Under the pieces are notes generated by a model. That model ran no database searches, was not told where the DNA came from, and was given only the letters and a program-made list of their open reading frames with translations. Positions 32,884 through 41,204 of a stretch of 64,000 nucleotides of DNA are shown here, one piece after another. Location: contig NZ_MVQB01000016.1 in assembly GCF_002067035.1 (NCBI RefSeq), positions 1 through 64,000 on the forward strand, given 5' to 3'. The DNA is from Methanoregula sp. PtaB.Bin085 (lineage in GTDB: Archaea; Halobacteriota; Methanomicrobia; Methanomicrobiales; Methanospirillaceae). A program made the position numbers and the translations under genes. Each line of letters starts with the position of its first letter. Position 1 is the stretch's first letter.

Positions 32884-32988
32884 CCGGTACCGGGACATGA
32901 GTGATGCGGCCGGCACATACTCAGTGTGCGCCGGACCCCCCAGTCCCGATCCAAAAAATCAAAAAGAAAGGAACCGAGAGAAAGGATA

Positions 32989-33288
32989 ATGACCGGTGCA
33001 AAAGATCACGTCACCGTCACGGTGAGAGCATTTGCAACGCTCCGCGAGGTGATGGACCGGGAACTAAGGTGTGAATATCCGTCCGGAGTAACGGTAGGGA
33101 CGCTCCTTCGGGACCTCGTGCAGAAGTATAACGGGCTCGGGGCCCTCCTGTTCTCCGACCCGGAAACCCTCCGCGATTATGTCAATATCCTGGTGAACGG
33201 GAGGAACATGGAGTTCCTTGCAGGGCTCTCTACCCCTCTCGCGGACGGAGATACGATTGCCCTCTTCCCGCCGGCTGCAGGTGGATAA
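32989..33288 (+). CDS. MoaD/ThiS-like sulfur carrier protein
   Basis: 99 residues of ubiquitin-like fold, ending in the Gly-Gly motif needed for thiocarboxylation (ALFPPAAGG), preceded by LVNGRNMEFLAGLSTPLADGDTIALFPP. In molybdopterin synthase this tail delivers sulfur to the pterin. Its position right after AOR suggests support of W-pterin cofactor supply. An AAGGA-type site precedes the ATG; an upstream extension in frame looks non-coding. Confidence 0.85.
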   Translation: MTGAKDHVTVTVRAFATLREVMDRELRCEYPSGVTVGTLLRDLVQKYNGLGALLFSDPETLRDYVNILVNGRNMEFLAGLSTPLADGDTIALFPPAAGG

Positions 33289-33568
33289 AAAGCGCCTTCA
33301 GGTATCTGCCGGATCCTGACTGAAGAACGAATATCCGGGTATGGTTTCGGGCTTGTAGGTCTCATCTCCTGACCGGCAGTTCAGCGGTCACCCTTTCCCG
33401 GATGCTTCTCCTGCGCACGAGGCTACTAACTCATTCGCCCTTCTGTGGAAAGGTGGATCCGGCGCGTTCTGACCAAAGAATCCTGAAAACAGACAAACCC
33501 CTCATCACCCGGAATGACGGCAAAAAGGGCAAGTGAAAACCAGAAGAGTGTACGCTTCTCTGAAAATA
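33289..33568. other. 280-bp gap between converging genes
   Basis: Nothing coding is supported. It is a mix of GC-rich and A-rich sequence, downstream of MoaD on the plus strand and downstream of the kinase on the minus strand. Confidence 0.5.
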
Positions 33569-35218
33569 TTAACGGCGGATTCCTTTATCATCCGGTATTC
33601 GCTGCTGCTCCGGCAGGCGGTACGATGTTTCCGGGATGCGTATGACAAAACGGGCGCCGCTGCCGTAGGTGCCGTTCTCGAGAATCGTGAACCCGGTTAT
33701 GGCGAGGATCTCGCGGATGAGGAACAGGCCGTAGCCAGTGTTCTTCCCGAAACCCCGCTCGAAGATCTTCTCTTTCTCCTCTTCCGGTATCCCGATACCG
33801 TTGTCCTCGTATACAAGGCTGAGGGAATCATCCGATATCTCGTACGAGATACGGATACGGGTGACATGATCGCCATGGCGCTTTGAATTGTCGATAAGGT
33901 TGAAGAACACCTTCTCTATGAGCGGATCCGCATAGAGTTCGAGGTCTCCCATATCCACCGCCATCTCAATACCCTCAAGATCGAGAGTCCGCAGGAAGGA
34001 TCTGATCGCATCGCCGACCCTGATCCAGCGGGGAGGTTCGGCGCCGACATTCTGGAAATCGCGGGTGAAGATGATCTGCCGGAGGATCATGTCGGTGATC
34101 TCTTTGATCTTCGCGAGCACCTCATCGTTCTGGGCATCGGTGCTCCGCTTCCGGAGGATTGCGATATATCCCTGCAGCGAGTTGATCTGGTTGATGATAT
34201 CGTGCCGGGTGATGCTGGTCAGCAGGGCAACCTGCTTGTTGGCTTTCTTGATGATCTCTTCGGCATTCTTCCGGTCCGTGATGTCAATCCCAAACGAGAT
34301 GGTTGCCACAATCTTCCCGTTCTCTGCAATGGTGTTGTTCTTCCAGGAGATATACCGGATACTGCCGTCTTTTGTCACGATCGGGTTCTCGAACGTCTCC
34401 TGGACGCCACCGCCCGCGATACTGGTGAATACATTCAGGACGTCCGGGAACCGGTCTTTTGGCACAACGCGATCGAACCAGTTTTTTCCCAGCATCTCCT
34501 CGGCAGTATAGCCGGTGACCTCTTCTGCAGCCCTGTTGAAGATGGTCACCCTGCCGGCGGTATCGAGTCCGATGATCATTGCATTTGCCGTACGAATCAG
34601 GCTCTCGGCAAAGTCCTTTGATCTCACCAGCTCGGCGGTCCGCTGCTCGACCCGCATTTCCAGCTCGTGCTGGTAGGTCTTCATCTCCGTGATGTCCTCG
34701 AGAATAATGCTGACTCCCCGCGCTCCGCTCTCGAAGGTCAGCGGGATGCACTTCATCCGGAAGAAACGGCCGTCGTCCATAAGATCGAACTGAACTTCAT
34801 GAACGCTCCCTTCCCCGTCCAGTGCCCGCTTGATGGAGGCCATCTCCCCGGAAGAGAAGTGCTGTATGAGGGGCGACTGTGAAATCTGCTTGTCCTTAAG
34901 ATTCTCCTTCTCCAGCCTGAAATATTCAAGCAGCGCTGCGTTGACTTCCTGGACAAACAGGTCCTTGTCCAGGATCAGGATGGGATCCGATGAAAGGCTC
35001 AGGATATTGGTGAGCGGGACCCGCTCGGTCAGGTAGAACAGCTTTGCCGAGCCGAGCATCCGCATGTCCGCATGGCCTGTCAGGACAAATGCATTGAGGT
35101 ACTTGGCCGCGGTTGTCCGGTTGAGGGAGAGCTTCCTTGAGACTTCCTCAATCGTCAGCCCTTTGGGATTATTCCTGAGGAGTTCGCGGATACTCTCTTC
35201 TTCCTGTTCCCTTGCCAT
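33569..35218 (-). CDS. HTH-PAS-PAS histidine kinase
   Basis: 549 residues. A DNA-binding-type HTH at the N-terminus (IRELLRNNPKGLTIEEVSRKLSLNRTTAAKYLNAFVLTGHADMR, about 10-53) is followed by PAS 1 (about 72-180), a coiled-coil, PAS 2 (about 205-315), phosphoacceptor H339 (SITRHDIINQI) and the ATP-binding domain (DNSKRHGDHV, DNGIGIP, GFGKNTGYGLFL). No membrane segment is seen. One chain can thus both bind DNA and signal by phosphorylation, if the HTH is functional. GGTGTG precedes the ATG. A perfect GATAATT palindrome and GTGATAAT half-sites lie in the divergent promoter. Confidence 0.88.
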   Translation of the reverse strand: MAREQEEESIRELLRNNPKGLTIEEVSRKLSLNRTTAAKYLNAFVLTGHADMRMLGSAKLFYLTERVPLTNILSLSSDPILILDKDLFVQEVNAALLEYFRLEKENLKDKQISQSPLIQHFSSGEMASIKRALDGEGSVHEVQFDLMDDGRFFRMKCIPLTFESGARGVSIILEDITEMKTYQHELEMRVEQRTAELVRSKDFAESLIRTANAMIIGLDTAGRVTIFNRAAEEVTGYTAEEMLGKNWFDRVVPKDRFPDVLNVFTSIAGGGVQETFENPIVTKDGSIRYISWKNNTIAENGKIVATISFGIDITDRKNAEEIIKKANKQVALLTSITRHDIINQINSLQGYIAILRKRSTDAQNDEVLAKIKEITDMILRQIIFTRDFQNVGAEPPRWIRVGDAIRSFLRTLDLEGIEMAVDMGDLELYADPLIEKVFFNLIDNSKRHGDHVTRIRISYEISDDSLSLVYEDNGIGIPEEEKEKIFERGFGKNTGYGLFLIREILAITGFTILENGTYGSGARFVIRIPETSYRLPEQQRIPDDKGIRR

Positions 35219-35239
35219 CGTTTCACACCCCCTCAGAAT

Positions 35240-35304
35240 ATATCTGATTATCACCTATATAAACCAGCGGTAATGATGAACAGTGATAATTAGTGACAAT
35301 TATC
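35240..35304. promoter_or_regulatory. Divergent promoter with GATAATT palindrome
   Basis: TATA-like cctatataaacc for the minus-strand kinase, and GATAATT-AGTGAC-AATTATC, a perfect inverted repeat (about 35284-35303), plus a GTGATAATCAG half-site (minus strand). The sites may be bound by the kinase's own HTH domain (inference). Confidence 0.55.
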
Positions 35305-35313
35305 AGAACACAA

Positions 35314-35326
35314 TAAGTTTAAATAG
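35314..35326 (+). promoter_or_regulatory. Possible TATA box upstream of the mini-gene
   Basis: agtttaaatagtt is a possible core promoter for the plus-strand mini-genes and perhaps the chemoreceptor operon. Confidence 0.35.
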
Positions 35327-35410
35327 TTTTGAAGATAAGAGGTTATCGTTGCAACGAACCGGGGGCAGTGTGGTCCCGGTCAGTATCCGTGGAAATCTGA
35401 TAATGAGAAG

Positions 35411-35533
35411 AGAAGGGATGAGAGCGATGTCAGCAACTGAGGTAAAAGAGATCGTATATCACTGCGAATGCCGGCGGTTCGTGATGGGGGCCGTTGAGAC
35501 AACCTGCTTATGCCCCGAGTGTGGGAGGATGCA
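35411..35533 (+). repeat. Direct repeat unit 1 (tandem gene duplication)
   Basis: 123 bases matching unit 2 (35624-35746) with three differences, at a 213-base offset. It covers the ribosome-binding site and most of the zinc-ribbon mini-gene. Confidence 0.8.
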
Positions 35534-35573
35534 TGCGCCCGGCGACTTTTCTGTTGCCGGTGCAGGGGTCTGA
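35418..35573 (+). CDS. Zinc-ribbon mini-protein, copy 1 (51 aa)
   Basis: 51 residues: MRAMSATEVKEIVYHCECRR, then FVMGAVETTCLCPECGRM. Cys spacing C-x-C...C-x-C-x2-C suggests a zinc ribbon. The tail diverges (HAPGDFSVAGAGV) from copy 2. GAGAAGGG precedes the ATG; an in-frame ATG exists 15 bases upstream. It precedes the chemoreceptor genes, which suggests but does not prove a role in the signalling unit. Confidence 0.65.
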   Translation: MRAMSATEVKEIVYHCECRRFVMGAVETTCLCPECGRMHAPGDFSVAGAGV

Positions 35574-35623
35574 AAAACCGGAATCTTCCGGTGCAGGAAA
35601 CAACCAGAGATAGGAAAACGAGG

Positions 35624-35746
35624 AGAAGGGATGAGAGCGATGTCAGCAACTGAGGTAAAAGAGATCGTATATCACTGCGAATGCCGGCGGTTCGTGATGG
35701 GAGCCGTTGAGACAACCTGCTTATGCCCCGAGTGCGGTAGGATGCA
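35624..35746 (+). repeat. Direct repeat unit 2 (tandem gene duplication)
   Basis: Near-identical to unit 1; all three base changes fall at silent codon positions of the mini-gene. Confidence 0.8.
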
Positions 35747-35795
35747 GGTACCGGTGAATAATTACCGTGTAACAGAGGCCGCTGCAGGGTACTAA
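35631..35795 (+). CDS. Zinc-ribbon mini-protein, copy 2 (54 aa)
   Basis: 54 residues, identical to copy 1 through CPECGRM, then QVPVNNYRVTEAAAGY. The ribosome-binding site GAGGAGAAGGG runs up to the ATG. The C-terminal tails of the two copies differ completely, so the duplicated part seems to be the conserved ribbon. Function unknown; it lies 44 bases before the chemoreceptor start and is probably co-transcribed with it. Confidence 0.65.
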   Translation: MRAMSATEVKEIVYHCECRRFVMGAVETTCLCPECGRMQVPVNNYRVTEAAAGY

Positions 35796-35839
35796 AGCAA
35801 CGGCAGAAAAACTGGTGTGGAAAAAAGGAGTGGTAAAGA

Positions 35840-37951
35840 ATGAGTTTTATCGATGACATGAAAATCGGGAAGAAACTGATTGGCGGCTTTTTAATCGTAC
35901 TCGTTATCATGGCCGTCATCGCATTGTACGGGTATTCGAGCGCACAGGATGCAGCAGCGCGTTCGAAGGACATGTATGAGACGCACATGGCTGCCATGGA
36001 ATCCATGGGACAGGTCAGCGCTGATTTCCAGCAGATACGCGCGGAGCTGTACCGGTACATTTACGTACCTTCCGGGCGGACAGCAGCTTCAACTACAATT
36101 GCTGATCTGAAGACCGATATTAAGAAAAATATCGATGATTACAGTAAACTCGACCTGACTTCGGAAGACCGGGCGGCCCTTGACAAATTCAACACGAATT
36201 ATAACGTCTTCGTCGCGGAATACGACAAGACGATCAGGGCCGCTGACGCAAATGACGAAAAGAGCATCGAAGCCGCGCTTGCAGCGGGATCCCCGCTGAT
36301 CACCGCCCGTACCAATACCGTTGCGGCGTACGGTGATATCATCCGGATCAACAAGGAGGGGGCAGCAGACCTGAACAAGGCATCGACCAATGCGGCAGCA
36401 GCAGCAGCGCTCTATATGGCGATCCTCTCGATTGCCGGAATCCTGATAGGCCTCGGGGTGGCAATCTACATGTCGAAGAGCATAACGGCCCCGATCGAAC
36501 AGGTTGCCACAAACCTCAAGGAACTGAGCAAAGGACACCTCGGTAACCGGTTGAAACTCTCCCGGAAGGACGAGGTCGGCGACATGGCAGCAACGATGGA
36601 CCAGTTCTCGGATGATCTCCAGAACAATGTCATCGGGACCATGAAGCTCATCGCCGAAGGAGACCTATCATCGGAGATGAAGGCAAAGGATGCACAGGAT
36701 GAGATAACACCGGCGCTCATGACCACGGTCAGCTCGCTCCGCGCCCTTGTTGCGGAAGCCAACATGCTCTCGAAGGCAGCGGTTGCCGGCCAGCTCTCGA
36801 CCCGCGGTCAAGCTGACAAGTTCAAAGGCGGGTACCGGGATGTCATCACCGGCATCAACCAGACCCTTGACGGGGTCGTTGCGCCGGTCAATGAGGCCAT
36901 GCGGGTTTCCGGAGAATATGCGCAGGGCAATTTCACCGCACGTGTGGACGAGCGGCTGAACGTCCAGGGCGATTTCATCAGGTTCAAGGAAGCCCTCAAC
37001 AATGTCGGCATCCAGGTTTCGAAAGCCCTCACCATCATTAATCAACAGGTCGGCGATCTTGCAGCAAGTGCCGAAGAGGCAAATGCCAGTGTCGAGGAAG
37101 TATCGGCCGGGTCAGCGCAGGTGGCAAAGAACGCAGGCGGAGTCTCAACGAATGCCGAGAAGGCAACCCAGGGAGTCGAACAGGTACAGAAGGCCATGGA
37201 AGACCTCTCCCGCACCATCCAGGACGTTGCCACCAAGTCCGAGGCGGTTGCGAAGATCGTCCAGGACACGACCACCTACAGCAGGGACGGCATGGAGCTG
37301 GCCCGCAAGACCGAGAAGGGTATGCAGGGCATCACCAAGTCCTCGAACGATGTCAACCAGATCATCGGCGAGATCAAGGGCCAGATGGACAAGATCTCCG
37401 AGATCGTCAACCTGATCACGGATCTTGCCAACCAGACAAACCTCCTCGCCCTCAATGCGGCGATTGAGGCAGCCCGTGCAGGTGATGCAGGGCGCGGGTT
37501 TGCGGTCGTGGCAACGGAAGTCAAGTCGCTCGCTGTTGAGTCCCGGGCATCTGCCGAGCGGATCGCTGAGATGATCGACAACCTCCAGCGGCAGACCCAG
37601 AGCGCGGTCGATGCGGTGACCGCCTCGAACAACGGCGTCAAGGAGGGCAGTGCGGCCCTGCAGGAGACCCTCGCAAGCTTCAACAACATCGTCACTGCGA
37701 TCGACAAGATCAGCCAGAACGTGAGCGACGTTGCGGCGGCAGCGGAGGAGCAGGCAGCCTCGGTCGAGGAAGTAACGGCCAGTGTCAACGAAGTGGGCGG
37801 CCTCATGCAGAACACCACGCGCGAGGCGACCGATGCGGCTGCAGCAAGCGAGGAGTCCAGCGCTGCCATCGACCAGATCACCAAGGTCGTGGCCAACGTC
37901 AACTCCATTGTCGACAAAGTAACAAAGGAAGTTTCGCGGTTCCGGGTATAG
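35840..37951 (+). CDS. Methyl-accepting chemotaxis protein
   Basis: 703 residues. Membrane helix 1 is near 15-36; a four-helix-bundle type outer sensor domain spans about 37-195; helix 2 is near 190-212. HAMP follows ([27 protein letters not shown]), then at least one further HAMP-like unit ([21 protein letters not shown] and [22 protein letters not shown]). The signalling hairpin has the conserved tip [33 protein letters not shown]. It senses an external signal and controls CheA; no cheA is in the window. cheW follows after 13 bases. Confidence 0.95.
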   Translation: MSFIDDMKIGKKLIGGFLIVLVIMAVIALYGYSSAQDAAARSKDMYETHMAAMESMGQVSADFQQIRAELYRYIYVPSGRTAASTTIADLKTDIKKNIDDYSKLDLTSEDRAALDKFNTNYNVFVAEYDKTIRAADANDEKSIEAALAAGSPLITARTNTVAAYGDIIRINKEGAADLNKASTNAAAAAALYMAILSIAGILIGLGVAIYMSKSITAPIEQVATNLKELSKGHLGNRLKLSRKDEVGDMAATMDQFSDDLQNNVIGTMKLIAEGDLSSEMKAKDAQDEITPALMTTVSSLRALVAEANMLSKAAVAGQLSTRGQADKFKGGYRDVITGINQTLDGVVAPVNEAMRVSGEYAQGNFTARVDERLNVQGDFIRFKEALNNVGIQVSKALTIINQQVGDLAASAEEANASVEEVSAGSAQVAKNAGGVSTNAEKATQGVEQVQKAMEDLSRTIQDVATKSEAVAKIVQDTTTYSRDGMELARKTEKGMQGITKSSNDVNQIIGEIKGQMDKISEIVNLITDLANQTNLLALNAAIEAARAGDAGRGFAVVATEVKSLAVESRASAERIAEMIDNLQRQTQSAVDAVTASNNGVKEGSAALQETLASFNNIVTAIDKISQNVSDVAAAAEEQAASVEEVTASVNEVGGLMQNTTREATDAAAASEESSAAIDQITKVVANVNSIVDKVTKEVSRFRV

Positions 37952-37964
37952 GGAGGTTGCTTCC

Positions 37965-38519
37965 ATGACAAAAGCAGCAGTGGAAAACAACAGCCAGGCT
38001 ATCCCCGCGGGGGTGCCGGATACAGTCCTGACAAAGAAGGACCGGCACCAGTCCGGCACGCTCCAGGTCGTGGAGTTCCTCCTGGGGAAAGAGCACTACG
38101 CAGTGGACCTGTTCGATGTGCGGGAAGTGGTGGAGTACACCTCCATCACCCAGCTCCCCAACACCCCCTCCTACATGAAGGGGATCATCGACCTCCGGGG
38201 CGAGATCACGACCATCATCGACCTCAAGGAACGGCTCAACATCACTGAAAAGTCCGACCAGCCGGTCGAGAACAGCAGGATCATAGTCCTCGACGAGAAG
38301 ATCACGAAGGCCAAGACAGGTATCATGGTGGACGATGTCCTCGCTGTCTCGACGTTCGAGAAGAGCGATCTCGACAATACCTCAGCGTCCGGTGGGAGCG
38401 GGGATGCCGCAATCCTCGGAATCATCAAGAAGAAGATCAAGGAGAAGGAGCAGGAGCGGCACGAGCTGATCATCTGGATCGATATCCGGCATCTCCTGCA
38501 GGACATCGGTGAAGGATAA
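37965..38519 (+). CDS. cheW: CheW-type adaptor
   Basis: 184 residues: LQVVEFLLGKEHYAVDLFDVREVVEYTSITQLPNTPSYMKGIIDLRGEITTIIDLKERL, the CheW domain that links receptors to CheA. There is a non-standard, charged segment near the C-terminus (GIIKKKIKEKEQERHEL). It sits directly after the receptor gene. Since no cheA is present, it presumably works with a kinase encoded elsewhere. Confidence 0.93.
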   Translation: MTKAAVENNSQAIPAGVPDTVLTKKDRHQSGTLQVVEFLLGKEHYAVDLFDVREVVEYTSITQLPNTPSYMKGIIDLRGEITTIIDLKERLNITEKSDQPVENSRIIVLDEKITKAKTGIMVDDVLAVSTFEKSDLDNTSASGGSGDAAILGIIKKKIKEKEQERHELIIWIDIRHLLQDIGEG

Positions 38520-38556
38520 GAACCAGGAACGGGTTCCGGCAGCGGAGTTGAATGGA

Positions 38557-38859
38557 ATGGTATCAGCAGAATCTGAACAGTGCTCGTCCTGCAGCGGGTG
38601 CGGACGGGTGGATTCAGGAACATCGGTGGACAAACCGCGACCCGGGTTCACGGCGCTGTATGGTAAACAGGCGGGGAACCTGATCCACCTCCATTGCACC
38701 GGGTGCGGCAGGGACGTCATGGAACAGGATGTCTTCGATATCACCGGCTACCGGTCCGGTGGATCCGGACCGGATGAAGTCACCTTCATCTGTCCGTTGT
38801 GCGGGGCAGTCTCGGCATCGATGAGGCTGAGCCGGGCGGGGGATGCGTTCCAGCCATGA
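38557..38859 (+). CDS. Small protein with zinc-ribbon-like cysteines
   Basis: 100 residues: CSSCSGCGR near residue 9, CTGCGRDVMEQDVFDITGYR (about 47-66) and CPLCGAVSAS near 84. Three CxxC sets suggest one or two zinc sites. The ATG at 38557 has GGAG nine bases upstream; a GTG at 38509 overlapping the CheW stop is the alternative. Unknown family; it appears to be in the chemotaxis transcription unit. Confidence 0.6.
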   Translation: MVSAESEQCSSCSGCGRVDSGTSVDKPRPGFTALYGKQAGNLIHLHCTGCGRDVMEQDVFDITGYRSGGSGPDEVTFICPLCGAVSASMRLSRAGDAFQP

Positions 38860-38888
38860 CCCGCAGTATGCGAGAGCAGGAGGGAACA

Positions 38889-39062
38889 ATGGACCGGGAG
38901 CATATCCATAATGCAGTCGAGGGGCTCTGGCTGCGGTACAAAGGCCTGACGATCGAGTCGAACCGGGCGTGGAATCGCATAGAAAACGCGGCATACAGGA
39001 ACGGGACGCCGACCAGCATCATGGATTTACCGGGAAACGGCGCTATCATGGTCGCGAACTAG
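38889..39062 (+). CDS. Short basic/polar protein (57 aa)
   Basis: 57 residues, starting MDREHIHNAVEGLWLRYKGL; it ends ...MDLPGNGAIMVAN. AGGAGG lies six bases upstream of this ATG, a strong site deciding the start over two earlier ATGs overlapping the previous gene. No motif recognised. It may be co-transcribed with the receiver-domain gene that follows. Confidence 0.5.
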   Translation: MDREHIHNAVEGLWLRYKGLTIESNRAWNRIENAAYRNGTPTSIMDLPGNGAIMVAN

Positions 39063-39151
39063 GCATGGCAGGAGCCTGTCCCGATGCCAAGAGAACCTGC
39101 TGCCGGAGATAACCGGGAAACAGAAAAGGGAGATTACAGGAGATACTGACG

Positions 39152-39625
39152 GTGACACAGACTGGAACAACCCCGATACAGCCGCTGTCCCCTGCCTCAA
39201 CGGGACCGGAGGACGGGTACACCGGTCTTCTTTCCGTGCTCTGTGTATCAGAGAATCCGCTCTTCCGCGACCGGATCTGCCGGAATCTCGAACGGGAAGG
39301 GAATATTTTTGTCGAGATAGCCGTGACAGCAGAGGACGCCCTCAGCCTTGTGTCCTACCTCGTTTTCGATGTCGTTGTCACCGACTGCATTGCATGGCAG
39401 GGAAACGAGAACGGTTTCTTAAAGGCGATGCGGCAGCGGGGGATCAGGATCCCGTTCATCTATTTCATCCGGGATGCCGGGAACCAGGCCCGGGAAGAAA
39501 TCGCACGGCTTGGCGCTGCCCGGCTGGTCCCCTGGAACGGGCATCCTGACACCCTGCAGTTCGAAAACCTTCTTCAGTGCATCCTTGACATGACTGACAG
39601 CCGTTCCGGTAAAGAAACCCGTTGA
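39152..39625 (+). CDS. Receiver-domain (REC-like) protein
   Basis: 157 residues with GTG start (GGAG nine bases upstream). A receiver fold is visible: LLSVLCVSENPLFRDRICRNLEREG, AVTAEDALSLVSYLVFDVVVTDCIAWQG (candidate phosphoacceptor Asp in VVTDCIA), IRIPFIYFIRDA and ARLVPWNG. The acidic pocket near the first strand is reduced (SEN instead of paired Asp), so phosphorylation is uncertain. It could be a degenerate output partner for the sensor kinases in the window. Confidence 0.72.
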   Translation: MTQTGTTPIQPLSPASTGPEDGYTGLLSVLCVSENPLFRDRICRNLEREGNIFVEIAVTAEDALSLVSYLVFDVVVTDCIAWQGNENGFLKAMRQRGIRIPFIYFIRDAGNQAREEIARLGAARLVPWNGHPDTLQFENLLQCILDMTDSRSGKETR

Positions 39626-39665
39626 CTATCCATACGACCGGTCATTTCTATCGCGGGCAGATGAA

Positions 39666-40910
39666 CTAAAACACCAGCACCCTCTGGTGATCCGCCTGCA
39701 CATTACCGGGGGGATAGAAAAGGATCTTTCCGAGACCCGGGTACCCGAGCTCAAGCACGGCTTTGAGAGACTTATCCTTGGCAATACCGCGTTTCTGGAA
39801 CGAAGGAGTGAATGCAAAAAAATGGAGGTTATCGCTCCCGGCAACGGCATTGATGATGTCCTGAATGTTGTAGGGCAGGTGGTCGGCGGGAGCGTGATGT
39901 ATGCCGGTGAGTGCATAAATCCCATCCTCCATGAAGATGACCCGGGTCAGGATCCCCGCGTGGGCACAGGCAACAGCAAACGAGACCGCGCCAAAAGCGG
40001 TCTCGGTGCTGTACGGGCTTCTCGTAATCAGGATTGTCACGGGCGGAGCAGTACTACTCTTCTCCGCCCGGTCAAATGATGCCGAACCTCCTTTCCTGAA
40101 CCGGAGGGAACCGGCAGCTGGTGCGAGGATAACATGGTTCTGCCGGAACCGGTCGATCATGACACTCAGGTCCCGGATCTTCACGGGTTTTATCGCGCAG
40201 GTCGAGATCACAACACCCTGCCCGTCGTCCCACGTGCTGTATCCCCGTGCGGTTGCATTCCGGTTGCATGCAATGATATGGCACGGGAGGTTGTATCGTA
40301 CTGCCCGTTCATGGAGTTCTTCGAGACCTGCCCCGATGTTCTCAGCGTCCGTCGGCGCCTGGGCAGTATGACCAATGTGGACCCCGTCAAGATACGCATA
40401 GAGTTCGACGCCCAGCCGGTCAAAAAGAGCGGACGAGAGGAACCGGAGGCCGTACAAGGCAGACCGGTGCATAACCGGGGACTCGCACTGGAGCCAGCCG
40501 GCTGTTCCCGGCAGGGGCGCTTTTGTCAGACGGGCCGCATTGACAACGTCGTTCCAGAACGAAGGCTGGCCGTCAGTGCCGATGCTGTTTGTCGTGATAA
40601 CCTGGTCCGGGAACTTCATTTTCAGCTGCCCGGCCGATATGCCGCGGAGATCCAGCTCCTGCCGGTCACAAACGAGTCTGACCGTGGAGAGAGAGAGGAT
40701 GATTCCCCAGACCTGCTGCGTCTCCGGATCGTCAAGACTGTAAAGAGCATCGCCGGTTAAGAAAAACGTGAAGACCGGGCTTTCTCCTTTCTGCTGGTGC
40801 ATCATGGTCTCGGGATAGAGCTGAACGAAAAAGAACTTGAGGCATTCTTCAATCCACGAGAGGCGCTCCGGTGATACGGGAGTTGTGAGCAGAAAGATGT
40901 TTGCAGTCAT
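39666..40910 (-). CDS. DsrE-fold three-domain fusion protein
   Basis: 414 residues made of three DsrE/TusD-like blocks. Block 1 (about 1-80): ANIFLLTTPVSPERLSWIEECLKFF, FTFFLTGDALYSL. Block 2 (about 165-270): LYAYLDGVHIGHTAQAP, then IIACNRNATARGYS, like DsrE with a Cys. Block 3 (about 290-400): PVTILITRSPYSTETAFGAVSFAVACAHAG, VIFMEDGIYALTGI. Single-domain relatives act as sulfur-carrying partners in DsrEFH/TusBCD. The three-in-one layout suggests an intramolecular equivalent, but the catalytic role is unproven. The start ATG is the one just before TANIFLL. Confidence 0.6.
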   Translation of the reverse strand: MTANIFLLTTPVSPERLSWIEECLKFFFVQLYPETMMHQQKGESPVFTFFLTGDALYSLDDPETQQVWGIILSLSTVRLVCDRQELDLRGISAGQLKMKFPDQVITTNSIGTDGQPSFWNDVVNAARLTKAPLPGTAGWLQCESPVMHRSALYGLRFLSSALFDRLGVELYAYLDGVHIGHTAQAPTDAENIGAGLEELHERAVRYNLPCHIIACNRNATARGYSTWDDGQGVVISTCAIKPVKIRDLSVMIDRFRQNHVILAPAAGSLRFRKGGSASFDRAEKSSTAPPVTILITRSPYSTETAFGAVSFAVACAHAGILTRVIFMEDGIYALTGIHHAPADHLPYNIQDIINAVAGSDNLHFFAFTPSFQKRGIAKDKSLKAVLELGYPGLGKILFYPPGNVQADHQRVLVF

Positions 40911-41204
40911 GGCGGCCCGGTGTCCTCTGAAAGGGTTCACGCTCGCGTCCCGGGCAGCAGTCATGGTCGGAGATCGGCACCGGGTGCTGTTCCCGCACAA
41001 CGGAGAAATGGGTGCAGGAATCTCTGGAGCAGTGAGTAATAACCCGGGAAGGATAATAGCCTTTACTGAATTTTCCCGGGATCGTCATGCACCGGGTCCT
41101 GCTGCATGATCCATAAGAGGTATACACGATCAGGAAGTAAACAGAGTACGAATAACCATGGGGAGAATCGTGGCAACGCAGGCGGCAGGGGGTTCGGCAG
41201 TTCC
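40911..41204. other. 294-bp interval between divergent DsrE-like and moeA genes
   Basis: No gene is supported. It contains A/T-rich promoter-like stretches, e.g. ctgaattttccc near 41070 and aagaggtatacacg near 41115, fitting two divergent promoters. Confidence 0.4.
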
